A stretch of DNA of 38,759 bases from Thermoplasmata archaeon (GCA_021802055.1 JAKAAY010000015.1:1-38759); one strand, 5' to 3'. Shown: positions 26,280 through 34,614, numbered from the stretch's first letter. Numbers and translations: made by a program. Notes: generated from the sequence alone by a model not told the origin.

Positions 26280-26591
26280 ATGGCAAGCTCCCGCAGTAAT
26301 GACAGGATTGACAGAATTATCTACGAAAAGAGAAAGTCTGCCAGCCTTGGGTCAATACCGGATATCCTCATACCTGTGTGGCAGATAAAACTGAAGGAGA
26401 GGTTCGGCATAAACGTGGACAGGGAGATTGCTTCTTATGTGGTTCTTGCTGCGCATGAGCAGGGTACCTGGAAGAGATACAGGGCCGTCAAGAGGATTGA
26501 GAAGATATTGCGTGAAAGGGGAGAGGATCCAGCAACGGCTCACAAACTTGCCAGCGAAATAGTCATAATTTCAATGGGCCCCGGCCAGTGA
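26280..26591 (+). CDS. Small conserved-looking protein, unknown function
   Basis: A 103-residue protein I do not recognise. It is basic at the N-terminus (RSNDRIDRIIYEKRKS) and mostly helical, with a C-terminal half rich in Arg/Lys (TWKRYRAVKRIEKILRERG). There is no membrane segment or metal motif. ATG 26280 follows the TATA-like CTTTAAGTTC by about 25 nt. Its stop overlaps the GTG start of the methyltransferase (GTGA), so translation is coupled. The charge and coupling would fit an RNA-binding partner or rRNA/tRNA-related accessory, but this is inference. Confidence 0.7.
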   Translation: MASSRSNDRIDRIIYEKRKSASLGSIPDILIPVWQIKLKERFGINVDREIASYVVLAAHEQGTWKRYRAVKRIEKILRERGEDPATAHKLASEIVIISMGPGQ

Positions 26592-27202
26592 ACACACAAA
26601 CCAGAATTTCTTCACTAAAACAGTTAGAGATTGCTCTTTCCAAATTGAAGTCACCGGGGAGTTATAAATTTTCACTGGGGCAGTATCCCACAACACCAGG
26701 TATCGCTGCGAGGCTCTGTTATATGGGCTATGCCGATGGAAACATATCTGGCAAGATCGTGGGTGACTTCGGGACAGGGAATGGGATTCTTTCCGTTGGG
26801 GCCAGTCTCCTGGGCGCAGATGAAGTGTTTGCGTATGACGCAGACCCAGACATGGTCCGGCTTGCCCATGAGAATACGGAGGGTATGACCATCGAGGTTA
26901 TACTTTCAGAGATAGACAAAGTGAAGGGCAGATTCGACACCGTGCTCATGAACCCTCCGTGGGGTGACTCTTCTTCGAACCTTGACAGGGCATTCATGCT
27001 GAAGGCATCCGAAACCTCAGGGCATCTCTATGCAATACACAACATCAAGTCGCTAGACTTCCTGGAAAATTTCTATAACCGGCTGGGAAAAGTGGAGCAA
27101 ATTGTGAAAGTAACCTTTGACATGCCCAGGATATACAGACATCATACCAGAGACCTGGGTCGAATAGAAGGGGCCATCTTTTCGGTTAGCTTTAACGGGT
27201 GA
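26588..27202 (+). CDS. METTL5-like class I methyltransferase
   Basis: A 204-residue Rossmann-fold SAM-dependent methyltransferase. The N-terminal LGQYPTTPGIAARLCYMGY (residues 30-48) matches the LEQY-x-TP head of the METTL5 family; SAM motif I is DFGTGNGILSVGASLLGA (60-77), acidic motif II AYDAD (82-86) and the catalytic NPPW (122-125). NPPF/Y/W marks methylation of an exocyclic amine, as in adenine N6. Eukaryotic METTL5 modifies 18S rRNA with TRMT112; the archaeal equivalent is likely an rRNA or tRNA m6A enzyme. It starts at GTG 26588 inside the stop of the small upstream gene. tRNA-His follows. Confidence 0.85.
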   Translation: MNTQTRISSLKQLEIALSKLKSPGSYKFSLGQYPTTPGIAARLCYMGYADGNISGKIVGDFGTGNGILSVGASLLGADEVFAYDADPDMVRLAHENTEGMTIEVILSEIDKVKGRFDTVLMNPPWGDSSSNLDRAFMLKASETSGHLYAIHNIKSLDFLENFYNRLGKVEQIVKVTFDMPRIYRHHTRDLGRIEGAIFSVSFNG

Positions 27203-27228
27203 AAGCGGGTCAAAAGAAGTATATTAAG

Positions 27229-27236
27229 GAAAATAA
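27229..27236 (+). promoter_or_regulatory. TATA box of tRNA-His
   Basis: GTATATTA is centred about 22 nt before the first base of the tRNA (27254), the right spacing for archaeal transcription start at or near the mature 5' end. Confidence 0.5.
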
Positions 27237-27253
27237 GATTTCGGCTGGAAAAT

Positions 27254-27326
27254 GGCCGGGGTGGGGTAGTGGATATCCTTGGGGACTGTGGATCCCCGGA
27301 CCCGGGTTCAATTCCCGGACCCGGCC
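27254..27326 (+). tRNA. trnH: tRNA-His (anticodon GTG)
   Basis: The cloverleaf is clear. The anticodon stem GGGGA/TCCCC encloses loop CTGTGGA with anticodon GTG; the T arm is CCGGG-TTCAATT-CCCGG; the D arm is GGGT...ATCC with G18-G19. The extra 5' G (27254), the His identity element, opposes C73 (27326). The acceptor stem pairs G1-C72 to G6-C67, but G7 faces A66 (27319), a mismatch next to the T stem. The 3' CCA is not encoded (CTT follows). It uses its own TATA box and is followed by T-rich sequence. Confidence 0.93.
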
Positions 27327-27415
27327 CTTGATACATTCTTACTCTTATCAAAATCTTAGAACACTTTATCGTAAAATGATTCTCATATGGTAGTAGCTGT
27401 TAGATGGAACTAAAA

Positions 27416-27430
27416 GTTAATATATAATTA
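27416..27430 (+). promoter_or_regulatory. TATA box of the six-repeat surface protein
   Basis: TTAATATATAATTAG is centred about 24 nt before ATG 27446, giving a leaderless mRNA. It is one of the strongest TATA-like elements in the window, fitting an abundant surface protein. Confidence 0.5.
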
Positions 27431-27445
27431 GTTTTATCCTGCTTA

Positions 27446-29350
27446 ATGTCTAAAACACGTTCAGACTGGAAAAGACCGGTTCTGGCAGGAATTGCTATAG
27501 CCGTTGTTTTCCTGATGATTGCATCGTACGGGATCTCCGATTTCGGGATCTCACAGGTATCGGTATCCGGAGGTAAATACAAGCCCGATGCCTTGCCGGC
27601 AGGATCGTATTACGTCAATTTTACGGAGACTGGACTTCAGGTCGGAACAACGTGGCAACTCTCGTATGGCACATCCATCTCATTCCTTTCCAATACTGTG
27701 TATAGCACAAACTCGGTGATCAGTTTTACCGAAACAAACGGCACCATTTATTTTGCCGCTTTGGAAGCAGATAACCCCCAGTACTCTTATGTGCCTAACA
27801 TATCTTCTGGGTCAATTGTAATCGATGGCAATAACGTGTTTGTGAATGTTTTCTTCACGAACACAACCACAACACCCGCTCCTTCGTACCACGAGAACTT
27901 CAACATCACCAACCTCCCCAGCTTCTTCAACGGTGTAGTGTGGGAATGGGATGTATCGGTGGTTGGGGTAAGTTCAAGTTATAACCAAAAAGTTCAGTCT
28001 ACAGGCACCTCAATGAGCTTCAGCGGGCTGGAGACGGGCACCTATGACTACTCTGTTTCCTCCGCCTTTGGTACGTCGCTTTCCCCCGGCTCCGGCGCCC
28101 TTTCAGTCAGTGCAAACGGTACCGTCAACCTCAAGTTCTCGTTCGATAAGCTTTACCCGGTGACGTTCAAGGAAAATGGCCTGCCAGGCAAACAGACCTT
28201 CTCAGTCGGCGCACGCTCTATTCAGTTTGGGCAATGCTACCAGAACACGAGTTTCCCGGGAGATAACTATTTAACCTTTAAGCTACCCAACGGGTCTTAC
28301 TCCTTCTGTGCAGGAACTTCAGGAAACTATAGACCAAACCCCACCTATGGGTCATTTATTGTCAACGGGTCGTCCCTCACGGTAGCTGTTAAATACTCGC
28401 TTGCACCCACTACCTATGACGCCAGCTTCACTATCGTCAATCCTCCTGCTGTTCTTAACGAATCTTCACTGTCTTATGGCATTGAACTTGAGACTCCGAC
28501 CGGAGGCTTTATACACAACTATTTTAGTGACTCGCTTCCCACTGTCACAGTCACAGGTCTAAGCAATGGAACCTATCTGTACCACTCCTCCTCCTGTATC
28601 CAGAATTATTATCTGTCACCATCTCTGGGAGAGTTTACTGTGAGCGGAGCGAACGTCAGTGTTGCCCTTACGATACACACTAATCCAAAGACCTATTCTG
28701 CTAATTTCACCATTACAGATATTCAGAAAGGTGTCCCTGATTGGGGCATCATGTTGATGAACAGTACCAAAGAACTGGAGCATTCTTTTGTCTGTAATCC
28801 TGAGACTTCATTCTCTAGGCTGAGCCCGGGAATCTATACCTATTCCCTGGCAGCCTACGACGGATATTTATTTGAAAACCAGACCGGTACAATAAATATC
28901 ACAGACGCAAATGTGAATGTGAACCTGCAGGTAACATTGCAGAAGTCTTACCCCATCTATTTCTCTGAGAGCGGATTGCCTTCTGGAGTTCAATGGGGTG
29001 TTGTTCCGACGTTTGGCGTTCCATTCAGTTCAAAGGTTGTTTCTACTTGCTGCCTTGATCTATCAAGTGTCAGCTCACCGCTGGAATTCCCGCTTTATTT
29101 GGCTAACGGTACCTATCAGTTTCAGACCTTTGTATATTCCCTGGGAGCCTACACGTTCTCTGCACCATTTACGTTGACAGTGAACGGGCACAGTCAGAAT
29201 GCAACCAGCAATTTTGCTCCCCCAACAACGGGCAACAATAACGGAGCCCTGGCACTGGATGCTGGCATAGCAGCCGCAGTAATTGTAGCAGCGGGACTTG
29301 GAATAACCTACATGTACCGTAAGAAAATATTCCCTCCAAAGAAAGAGTGA
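27446..29350 (+). CDS. Cell-surface protein with six tandem repeats
   Basis: A 634-residue membrane-anchored exported protein. A hydrophobic N-terminal segment (VLAGIAIAVVFLMIASYGI, about residues 11-29) acts as signal or anchor. The ectodomain has about six copies of a roughly 90-residue beta repeat opening with Y-x-(V/A)-x-F and often GLP/GL-x-G-x-x-W (for example VNFTETGLQVGTTW, VTFKENGLPGKQTF, IYFSESGLPSGVQW) and closing with N-G-T-Y. N-x-S/T sequons are frequent. Near the C-terminus GIAAAVIVAAGLGITYMY (about 606-623) is a membrane helix followed by a Lys-rich tail. It likely forms part of the cell envelope. A hairpin terminator straddles the stop. Confidence 0.8.
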   Translation: MSKTRSDWKRPVLAGIAIAVVFLMIASYGISDFGISQVSVSGGKYKPDALPAGSYYVNFTETGLQVGTTWQLSYGTSISFLSNTVYSTNSVISFTETNGTIYFAALEADNPQYSYVPNISSGSIVIDGNNVFVNVFFTNTTTTPAPSYHENFNITNLPSFFNGVVWEWDVSVVGVSSSYNQKVQSTGTSMSFSGLETGTYDYSVSSAFGTSLSPGSGALSVSANGTVNLKFSFDKLYPVTFKENGLPGKQTFSVGARSIQFGQCYQNTSFPGDNYLTFKLPNGSYSFCAGTSGNYRPNPTYGSFIVNGSSLTVAVKYSLAPTTYDASFTIVNPPAVLNESSLSYGIELETPTGGFIHNYFSDSLPTVTVTGLSNGTYLYHSSSCIQNYYLSPSLGEFTVSGANVSVALTIHTNPKTYSANFTITDIQKGVPDWGIMLMNSTKELEHSFVCNPETSFSRLSPGIYTYSLAAYDGYLFENQTGTINITDANVNVNLQVTLQKSYPIYFSESGLPSGVQWGVVPTFGVPFSSKVVSTCCLDLSSVSSPLEFPLYLANGTYQFQTFVYSLGAYTFSAPFTLTVNGHSQNATSNFAPPTTGNNNGALALDAGIAAAVIVAAGLGITYMYRKKIFPPKKE

Positions 29351-29371
29351 GGGTTTTCCTCACCTTTTTTT
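29347..29371 (+). terminator. Hairpin plus T-run at the surface-protein stop
   Basis: GTGAGG (29347-29352) and CCTCAC (29358-29363) form a perfect 6-bp stem around GTTTT, immediately followed by C and seven T (29365-29371). The TGA stop (29348-29350) lies inside the 5' arm. Confidence 0.75.
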
Positions 29372-29489
29372 GCCTTTTAATTTTTGTATATCTCTGTTTT
29401 ATCACTTTCCGGCTGCGACATAACATATTTAAAATATTCCATCGTCATTGCCTTAATCTGGCATAACAACCGGCAGCGAGTGTACCATC

Positions 29490-30524
29490 ATGACATTATT
29501 AACTTTGCAGATTCATCCTCAATCTGAAATGACCCAGGTAGAAAAGCTTGGTGATAAACTTGAGGAACTGGGGATAGACGCTGAACTGGTCATTATCGAA
29601 GATCAAAATACTTCTCCTGAGTTCAACGAATTTTCGCTAAACCAGAGGCTGAAAGTACTGAGGATACGCAATTCTGGCGACTTCCTTATAAACTTTGACG
29701 AGGCCATGCAGCGATCCAGTGGGGAGTATATCCTTGTCGTGGACTCTTCTGCGAGAGTTTCGGGGGAATTTCTGGCAGTGCTGCTGGACAAGGCCCTCGA
29801 AGGATACGATCTCGTATTAGGATCAAGATCAGGCAAAACCGGACTGAGAACCTTAATCGCCAAGATCCTGGTCAGAGAACTGTCTGGCATAAGGGACCCG
29901 CTTTCAAACGTCTTCATAGCCCGCAGAGAGGTTCTTGAAAATATAGAGTTGAGAACTGGCGTAAGCACCATGCTTGCGGAAATCGTTATAAAGAACCGTT
30001 CTGCCCGCATTGCTGAGGTCCCTCTGAAGGCTCATGCCAGAAGGAGGAATGCCCACGTCTCCCCACAATCCTATCTTGCATACCTATGGTCTGTCCTCAC
30101 CCTTTCGAAATTCCGGGTGGTTAAATTCGCTCTTGTGGGTGTTACCGGGATAGGTGTCAACGAAGGGTTGCTTTACCTCCTGGACAACGTGTTCAGTTTT
30201 TATTTTTCGGGCCTTCACCTGCTTATCCTTCCCGTAGCCTCCATAATAGCCGTTGAAGCTTCCATCATATGGAATTTTACGCTTAACAACTCGTGGACTT
30301 TCTCAGACCGGAAGTCCGGATCAATTCTGATGCGGCTGCTGAAATACAATGTCTTCACAGGCATTGGATCTGCCGTCAACGTGGCTGCCACGGTGGGACT
30401 GACGGACTATGCCATTCTTCCAGATTACCTCGTAGCGAACCTGATTGGCATAATGTTTGGCTTCTTCATAAATTACTTCTCAAGTGATTACCTTGTATGG
30501 AAAATTTCCGGGAACAGGGAATAG
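29490..30524 (+). CDS. GT2-like domain fused to GtrA membrane domain
   Basis: A 344-residue two-domain protein. Residues 1-200 follow the GT2 fold of polyprenyl-phosphate mannosyltransferases: VIIEDQNT where VVDDGST is expected, GEYILVVDSSARVSGEFL (78-95) where the D-x-D strand lies, then VLGSRSGKTG and SGIRDPLSNVFIARREVL. The usual D-x-D (DADLQHP) is replaced by DSSARV and the N-terminal PAYNE motif is missing, so it may be catalytically impaired. Residues about 205-340 are a GtrA domain with four helices (VKFALVGVTGIGVNEG..., NFTLNNSWTF, ...GFFINYFSSDYLVWK), a family linked to flipping lipid-linked sugars. A second GtrA gene follows after 15 nt. Confidence 0.82.
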   Translation: MTLLTLQIHPQSEMTQVEKLGDKLEELGIDAELVIIEDQNTSPEFNEFSLNQRLKVLRIRNSGDFLINFDEAMQRSSGEYILVVDSSARVSGEFLAVLLDKALEGYDLVLGSRSGKTGLRTLIAKILVRELSGIRDPLSNVFIARREVLENIELRTGVSTMLAEIVIKNRSARIAEVPLKAHARRRNAHVSPQSYLAYLWSVLTLSKFRVVKFALVGVTGIGVNEGLLYLLDNVFSFYFSGLHLLILPVASIIAVEASIIWNFTLNNSWTFSDRKSGSILMRLLKYNVFTGIGSAVNVAATVGLTDYAILPDYLVANLIGIMFGFFINYFSSDYLVWKISGNRE

Positions 30525-30539
30525 AGTCGGTACGGTCCA

Positions 30540-31001
30540 ATGGATAACCGGGAAAGCGTATTTTTGAAAATTAAGGATTTTTACAGACTCAACCGGAACA
30601 GGGCGATAAAGTTTGTAGTAACTGGCGGAGGAGGGTTTCTGGTCTCAGAGGCCATCATCACCTTCGGACTAATTTTGCTGGGCATAGGATTTTTCCTGGC
30701 CATTGAAATTACGGCCAATTTCCTCAGCGTCACTTTCGGATTCTTTGTCAATGACAGATGGTCCACAAGAAATCAGGGGATGCATGCAAGCAAGCCTTTG
30801 TCTGTACTCATAAACCTTATGAAATTCCAGCTTGTTTACATATTGGGTGCCGCAGTATCCATTTCTGTCCAGTACGTCCTGCTTCACTTCGACGGCATAT
30901 CCCCAATTCTTGGGAATTTCGCCGGCAGCGCCATAGCACTGGTACCCAACTATTTCATCTCAATGAAGCTGGTATGGAAAATCTACGTGACCCGTGAATG
31001 A
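30540..31001 (+). CDS. GtrA family membrane protein
   Basis: A 153-residue GtrA protein with four helices (about residues 22-47, 50-72, 90-112 and 120-145). Family marks are RAIKFVVTGGGGFLVSE at helix 1, GFFVNDRWS after helix 2 and NYFISMKLVWK at the C-terminus. GtrA proteins are thought to move polyprenyl-linked sugars across the membrane. It lies 15 nt after the GT2-GtrA fusion, so it is in the same transcript. Its 3' end overlaps the convergent mannosyltransferase gene by 19 nt (30983-31001). Confidence 0.87.
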   Translation: MDNRESVFLKIKDFYRLNRNRAIKFVVTGGGGFLVSEAIITFGLILLGIGFFLAIEITANFLSVTFGFFVNDRWSTRNQGMHASKPLSVLINLMKFQLVYILGAAVSISVQYVLLHFDGISPILGNFAGSAIALVPNYFISMKLVWKIYVTRE

Positions 31002-31732
31002 GAAGTTGCTTCTTTCTGGATCTGCCTGTACAGGTTCAGTTCCCTGATATATCTTCTTAGAAAATGTGTGGATCTCTGTGTGAGTTTTGAAACACCATGG
31101 ACTCTCATGCCAAATGAGAATGGGATTTCAGATATTCTGAGGGCTGGATTCGCCGCCATTACGTAAAGCAGAAGCTTGTACAACCCACCCATGGGTTTGA
31201 GATTCTCCAGGTACTTCCGTCCGACTATGAAGTATCCTGAAATGGGATCCCTGACTTCACGAGCCTGAACCACGGCCCGCCTCGCCAGAAATTCAGCCCC
31301 GCGGCTTATAATCGCTCTCGCCATTGTCCTTTCAACCTTTCCGCCCTGAGTATTGCGGGATGCAACCACGAGATCAAATCCCTTTGATTTCTCCGCGATG
31401 AGATCCACCAGCACCTCAGGAGGGTGCTGCAGATCTCCGTCCATTACAACAATGTCGTTACCGGTGGCGAGGTGCAGAGCTTCCAGGGTTGCAGGGGCAG
31501 TGCCAGGCCTGATTTTCTGGTGCTCAATCCCCACGGAATATGGCTTACCCTCGCGGATGAGAGCGTCTATGACTTCAAGGGTCCTGTCGGTGCTTCCGCC
31601 ATCGCAAAATATGATGTCTTTCAGGTCAGTGAGTTTGCCATTGGCAACAAGCGAGTCAATTCTGGCTATCAACGGAGGGATGTTGCTTTCTTCATTTATA
31701 ACCGCCAGTATGATTGAAAAGCCGTTGCCCAT
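30983..31732 (-). CDS. Polyprenyl-phosphate mannosyltransferase (DPM1-like)
   Basis: A 249-residue soluble GT2 enzyme that transfers mannose (or another hexose) from GDP/UDP donors to a dolichol or polyprenyl phosphate. Canonical motifs are intact: SIILAVINEESNI (residues 6-18), IIFCDGGSTDRT (about 40-51), IVVMDGDLQHPPE with the metal-binding D-x-D (about 94-106), VVASRNTQGG, and VRDPISGYFIVGR. There is no C-terminal membrane helix, as in DPM1 proper. It overlaps the convergent GtrA gene by 19 nt; the two GtrA proteins opposite are natural partners for moving the lipid-linked product. The degenerate GT2-GtrA fusion nearby looks like a relative of this enzyme. Confidence 0.9.
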   Translation of the reverse strand: MGNGFSIILAVINEESNIPPLIARIDSLVANGKLTDLKDIIFCDGGSTDRTLEVIDALIREGKPYSVGIEHQKIRPGTAPATLEALHLATGNDIVVMDGDLQHPPEVLVDLIAEKSKGFDLVVASRNTQGGKVERTMARAIISRGAEFLARRAVVQAREVRDPISGYFIVGRKYLENLKPMGGLYKLLLYVMAANPALRISEIPFSFGMRVHGVSKLTQRSTHFLRRYIRELNLYRQIQKEATSHSRVT

Positions 31733-31812
31733 TAATCCACGTTTCCAGGAAAAAGTGGATCATCAGTGCAGTAATAATGTTTGCTGGGTATGAAACTGAT
31801 CCGGTTTCCCGG

Positions 31813-32514
31813 TCAGTTTCTGTTATCGGATAGTCCGAGCCAGAACTTCTCTTCTAGCTTCAGGATGCCATCGGCTCCACTCCTGAAGTTCTTCCTGGCC
31901 TGCGGGTCGTTCTTGTGGGCACCGAGGACGTCAGCCATGGCTTCCTCGTGATGTATTTCAAGTTCCCTGTGGAAGGTGAAATACTCTATGTCCATCTTCT
32001 TATATTCCGGATGCTTCTTTACCCATACTTCAAAACCCGCAAGGATCTTATCCCACATGGGAATGGCCATGTTCTCAAGCCCGAATTCTGCCCCCAGAGC
32101 CTCAAAATAATCTGACGCGAAGTATCTTCTCATGCCGTCGAGCCATGCGGCAGTCGACTGGAGTTTCCTCTTCCTTACTATCTCGGCGGGGTCGAGACCT
32201 AGGCTTCTCAGGTATTTCCTGTAGAGCAACTCATGCCTCTTCTTCGGGTCTGCATCTCCAAGTTCAGAGACAAGTATCGTCGTGAGGTTTTCAGCGTCAG
32301 ATTCCTCTGGCGTGTTTACAAGCAGTATGGACAGTATGGAGGGCCACTCTCTTGTAAAATGATAAAACTCAACGGAAAATCTCCTGAACTCCTCTTCGGT
32401 TATGTCCCCACGTGCAAACCTGTTTATAAAGTCGTTATTGGTCGCTGCATGATCCTTGACAAACCTGTACGTTTCCTGGTAAAAATCTCCGTTATTTTCG
32501 ATCCTGGCTTCCAT
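31813..32514 (-). CDS. Heme-oxygenase-fold iron protein (TenA/PqqC/CADD-like)
   Basis: A 233-residue all-helical protein of the iron-containing redox enzyme family within the heme-oxygenase-like superfamily. The family pattern is visible: EFYHFTREWP (49-58), SELGDADPKKRHELL (83-97), EFGLENMAIPMWDKI (143-157) and FHRELEIHHEEAM (181-193). Candidate iron ligands are Glu84, His94, Glu143, His182, Glu186 and His189; the H-x3-(E/D)-x2-H spacing matches diiron members such as CADD. The substrate is unknown; relatives make p-aminobenzoate, oxidise PQQ precursors or cleave fatty acids or amino acids. ATG 32514 is about 27 nt from TATA-like GGTTATTATC. It stands alone between divergent and parallel neighbours. 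Confidence 0.75.
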   Translation of the reverse strand: MEARIENNGDFYQETYRFVKDHAATNNDFINRFARGDITEEEFRRFSVEFYHFTREWPSILSILLVNTPEESDAENLTTILVSELGDADPKKRHELLYRKYLRSLGLDPAEIVRKRKLQSTAAWLDGMRRYFASDYFEALGAEFGLENMAIPMWDKILAGFEVWVKKHPEYKKMDIEYFTFHRELEIHHEEAMADVLGAHKNDPQARKNFRSGADGILKLEEKFWLGLSDNRN

Positions 32515-32631
32515 AGATTGTAAAGCAACAAAGATGATAATAACCTTTTGATTTCACGAGCTATAAAATGATAGTACATCGATTTCCATGAAATGCCTCC
32601 AAGCACAGCACCATTTTTAGTTGCCGGAAAT

Positions 32632-34608
32632 TTATTTTTCTATTGCCGCGTAGAATAGGCTGCCCGGTGTTATCAGGTTCCCCTCAATCCGGTCAATCAA
32701 TGAAGCAAAGACTGGTTCCGACATGTGATCAGGCTTTCGGTACGATCTTTTATCTGCGGCATATACCCTCGATCTGGTCATTTCTTTCAGGATCTCAAGC
32801 GCAATTTTTCCTGCATCCGTCCGGCTCATGCTTTTCTCCGGAGTGCCGGGTCCAAGCAGGTCCCTGACAGAAAACGGCTGGAGTCTGCTGTATAGGGACA
32901 GGTACAGCCTCTGCCCCCTGCATTCAACAATGTAGATACCCGAGAAGAATTCACCCATGTCGCTGTATCGTATGGATGAGCCGTTCTTCGACGGCCCATT
33001 TTCCATAAAGAGCCCGTTGTTGTCCGTGAAATTTATTGCTCCGAAGATGGTTCTGTAAGTTGTTTCAGAAGATCCTTCTGGTGCCAGGAGTAGAAGCTTC
33101 CTGCCTGAATAACGTGCAATTTTTTCCAGCACCCTGTAGCTTCTTGAGAGATCCGAAACCTCAACCTCCACCACGTAATCCGTGCCGTTGTAGCGGAATA
33201 TTCCGTCCGGGATAAAGCCGGAAATCTTCTCACCAGTCCTTAGCTCGATACCATTACGTAGCAAAAACCGCCTCAGGGTTTCGACCATCTGTTCATGCAT
33301 CCCAGGCGATTCTTCGATCATCTCATGCTCTTCCCGTAATTCACCAAATTGAGAAATTAACGCGTCCAACACGGCCTCCATTTCTTGCAGGGAATGGACA
33401 GATGGCTTATAGTCCGGCCTCAGGTGGGTAGGGCCATGGAAACCCGTATTGTTATAAGTCCATATGACCGCATTGTGAGACCTCTGGCCTATGAGGACAT
33501 CCATGAGCTTTTCCTGGATCCTCCTGTCGGGGACTTCCTTCGCCAGAATCCTTGCGTCGTCCTGTGACACACTGAAACTTACGAAGTTCCTGACATTCCC
33601 TTCTATGGAACTGATAAAACTCTTTCCCAGTTGTGAAAGAAACTGCGTCGCAAGGATCAGCCTTATCCCCAGTTTCCTCCCCTCACTCAGCATCCTCTCC
33701 AGTATCACCGATGGCACATTGTGTGCCTCATCTATTGCAATAAAGACGGGGTTGTCCGGCTTTCCGTTCTTCAGAAGAATGTTCCAGATCTTCATCAGCA
33801 TGAGCAATGAGAGAATTCTTCCCGTTTCCTCTGGCATTTTCCTTTTGGAGCAGTCTATGGCTATCAATCGCGGGTGGATTGCAATTTGTTCCTGCAAATC
33901 CACTGAATCATGCCGGGAAGATACCATCCCCCTGGTGAGGGAGTTTGACAGGACTGGAACCAGTTTATTCAGACTGCTTGACACATATTCCACCCACCTG
34001 CTCCAGTTGCTCTGCTGCATCAGCAGGAATTCACTCAATTCCCTGTTCTTCGATGAAGAGATGAGCTTTCGAATGGCATTCCTGTTGGTTATGAAGATGG
34101 AGAAGTCAGAAAGGTTGGCGCCGGGGTTCTGATACAGGAATTCCTTGACCAGTGAACCGAGTACAAGCGATATTCTGGGTCCCCAGGTGTTTCCGGATAG
34201 GTCTGAAGAGATGGCAAAAATCTCCTTTATCCACTGGCTGGTGATTTCCGCGTCCATCTCGGTCTTCACATCGCCAAGGACGTTGAATCCCACATGCCTG
34301 CCATCTCTGGAACTGAATGGACTCACGTACAGAGTACTGGCAGTGTGGTTCTGAACCAGGTTTTCCATCAGGTCCCCATGGGGGTCGATGAGAACAACGG
34401 TGGATTGTTTCTGAATTAACTCAGAGATAATGTTCGAAATGAGGTTTGACTTTCCTGTGCCGCTCTTCCCCAGAACTAAAAGATGGCCGGAGAAGTCTTT
34501 TTCAGCCAGGGATACGGGAAGGCCACTGCTGTCTATCCCCAATACAATGGCGGAAGAATCATGGTAGTGCCCATGGTTCCTCCGGATTATTCTGTCGTAT
34601 CTGTACAT
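32632..34608 (-). CDS. HerA/VirB4-like ATPase with C-terminal PD-(D/E)XK-like domain
   Basis: A 658-residue protein. Residues about 20-420 are a HerA/FtsK-superfamily DNA-pumping ATPase: GHLLVLGKSGTGKSNLI with Walker A (47-54), VVLIDPHGDL (71-80), Walker B VFIAIDEAHN (288-297) and the ATQF motif (320-323). Residues about 440-530 resemble a PD-(D/E)XK nuclease fold: IPDGIFRYNG (466-475), then YVVEVEVSD (478-486) and EKIARY (495-500); Glu483 stands where Lys is usual. Similar PD...E-x-(D/E)...KY patterns occur in replication-relaxation-type proteins. No membrane helix. It begins 6 nt after the citrate synthase stop and would be translated from the same mRNA. Possible roles: DNA repair, mobile-element transfer or defence. 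Confidence 0.8.
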   Translation of the reverse strand: MYRYDRIIRRNHGHYHDSSAIVLGIDSSGLPVSLAEKDFSGHLLVLGKSGTGKSNLISNIISELIQKQSTVVLIDPHGDLMENLVQNHTASTLYVSPFSSRDGRHVGFNVLGDVKTEMDAEITSQWIKEIFAISSDLSGNTWGPRISLVLGSLVKEFLYQNPGANLSDFSIFITNRNAIRKLISSSKNRELSEFLLMQQSNWSRWVEYVSSSLNKLVPVLSNSLTRGMVSSRHDSVDLQEQIAIHPRLIAIDCSKRKMPEETGRILSLLMLMKIWNILLKNGKPDNPVFIAIDEAHNVPSVILERMLSEGRKLGIRLILATQFLSQLGKSFISSIEGNVRNFVSFSVSQDDARILAKEVPDRRIQEKLMDVLIGQRSHNAVIWTYNNTGFHGPTHLRPDYKPSVHSLQEMEAVLDALISQFGELREEHEMIEESPGMHEQMVETLRRFLLRNGIELRTGEKISGFIPDGIFRYNGTDYVVEVEVSDLSRSYRVLEKIARYSGRKLLLLAPEGSSETTYRTIFGAINFTDNNGLFMENGPSKNGSSIRYSDMGEFFSGIYIVECRGQRLYLSLYSRLQPFSVRDLLGPGTPEKSMSRTDAGKIALEILKEMTRSRVYAADKRSYRKPDHMSEPVFASLIDRIEGNLITPGSLFYAAIEK

Positions 34609-34614
34609 CGGGAT

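Noticed and set aside
27254-27445. tRNA-His as an integration site for a mobile element
   Set aside because: No integrase gene and no repeated copy of the tRNA 3' end were seen nearby.
33491-34132. 213-codon plus-strand frame opposite the ATPase gene
   Set aside because: Ser/Leu-rich antisense translation of a coding strand with intact Walker motifs.
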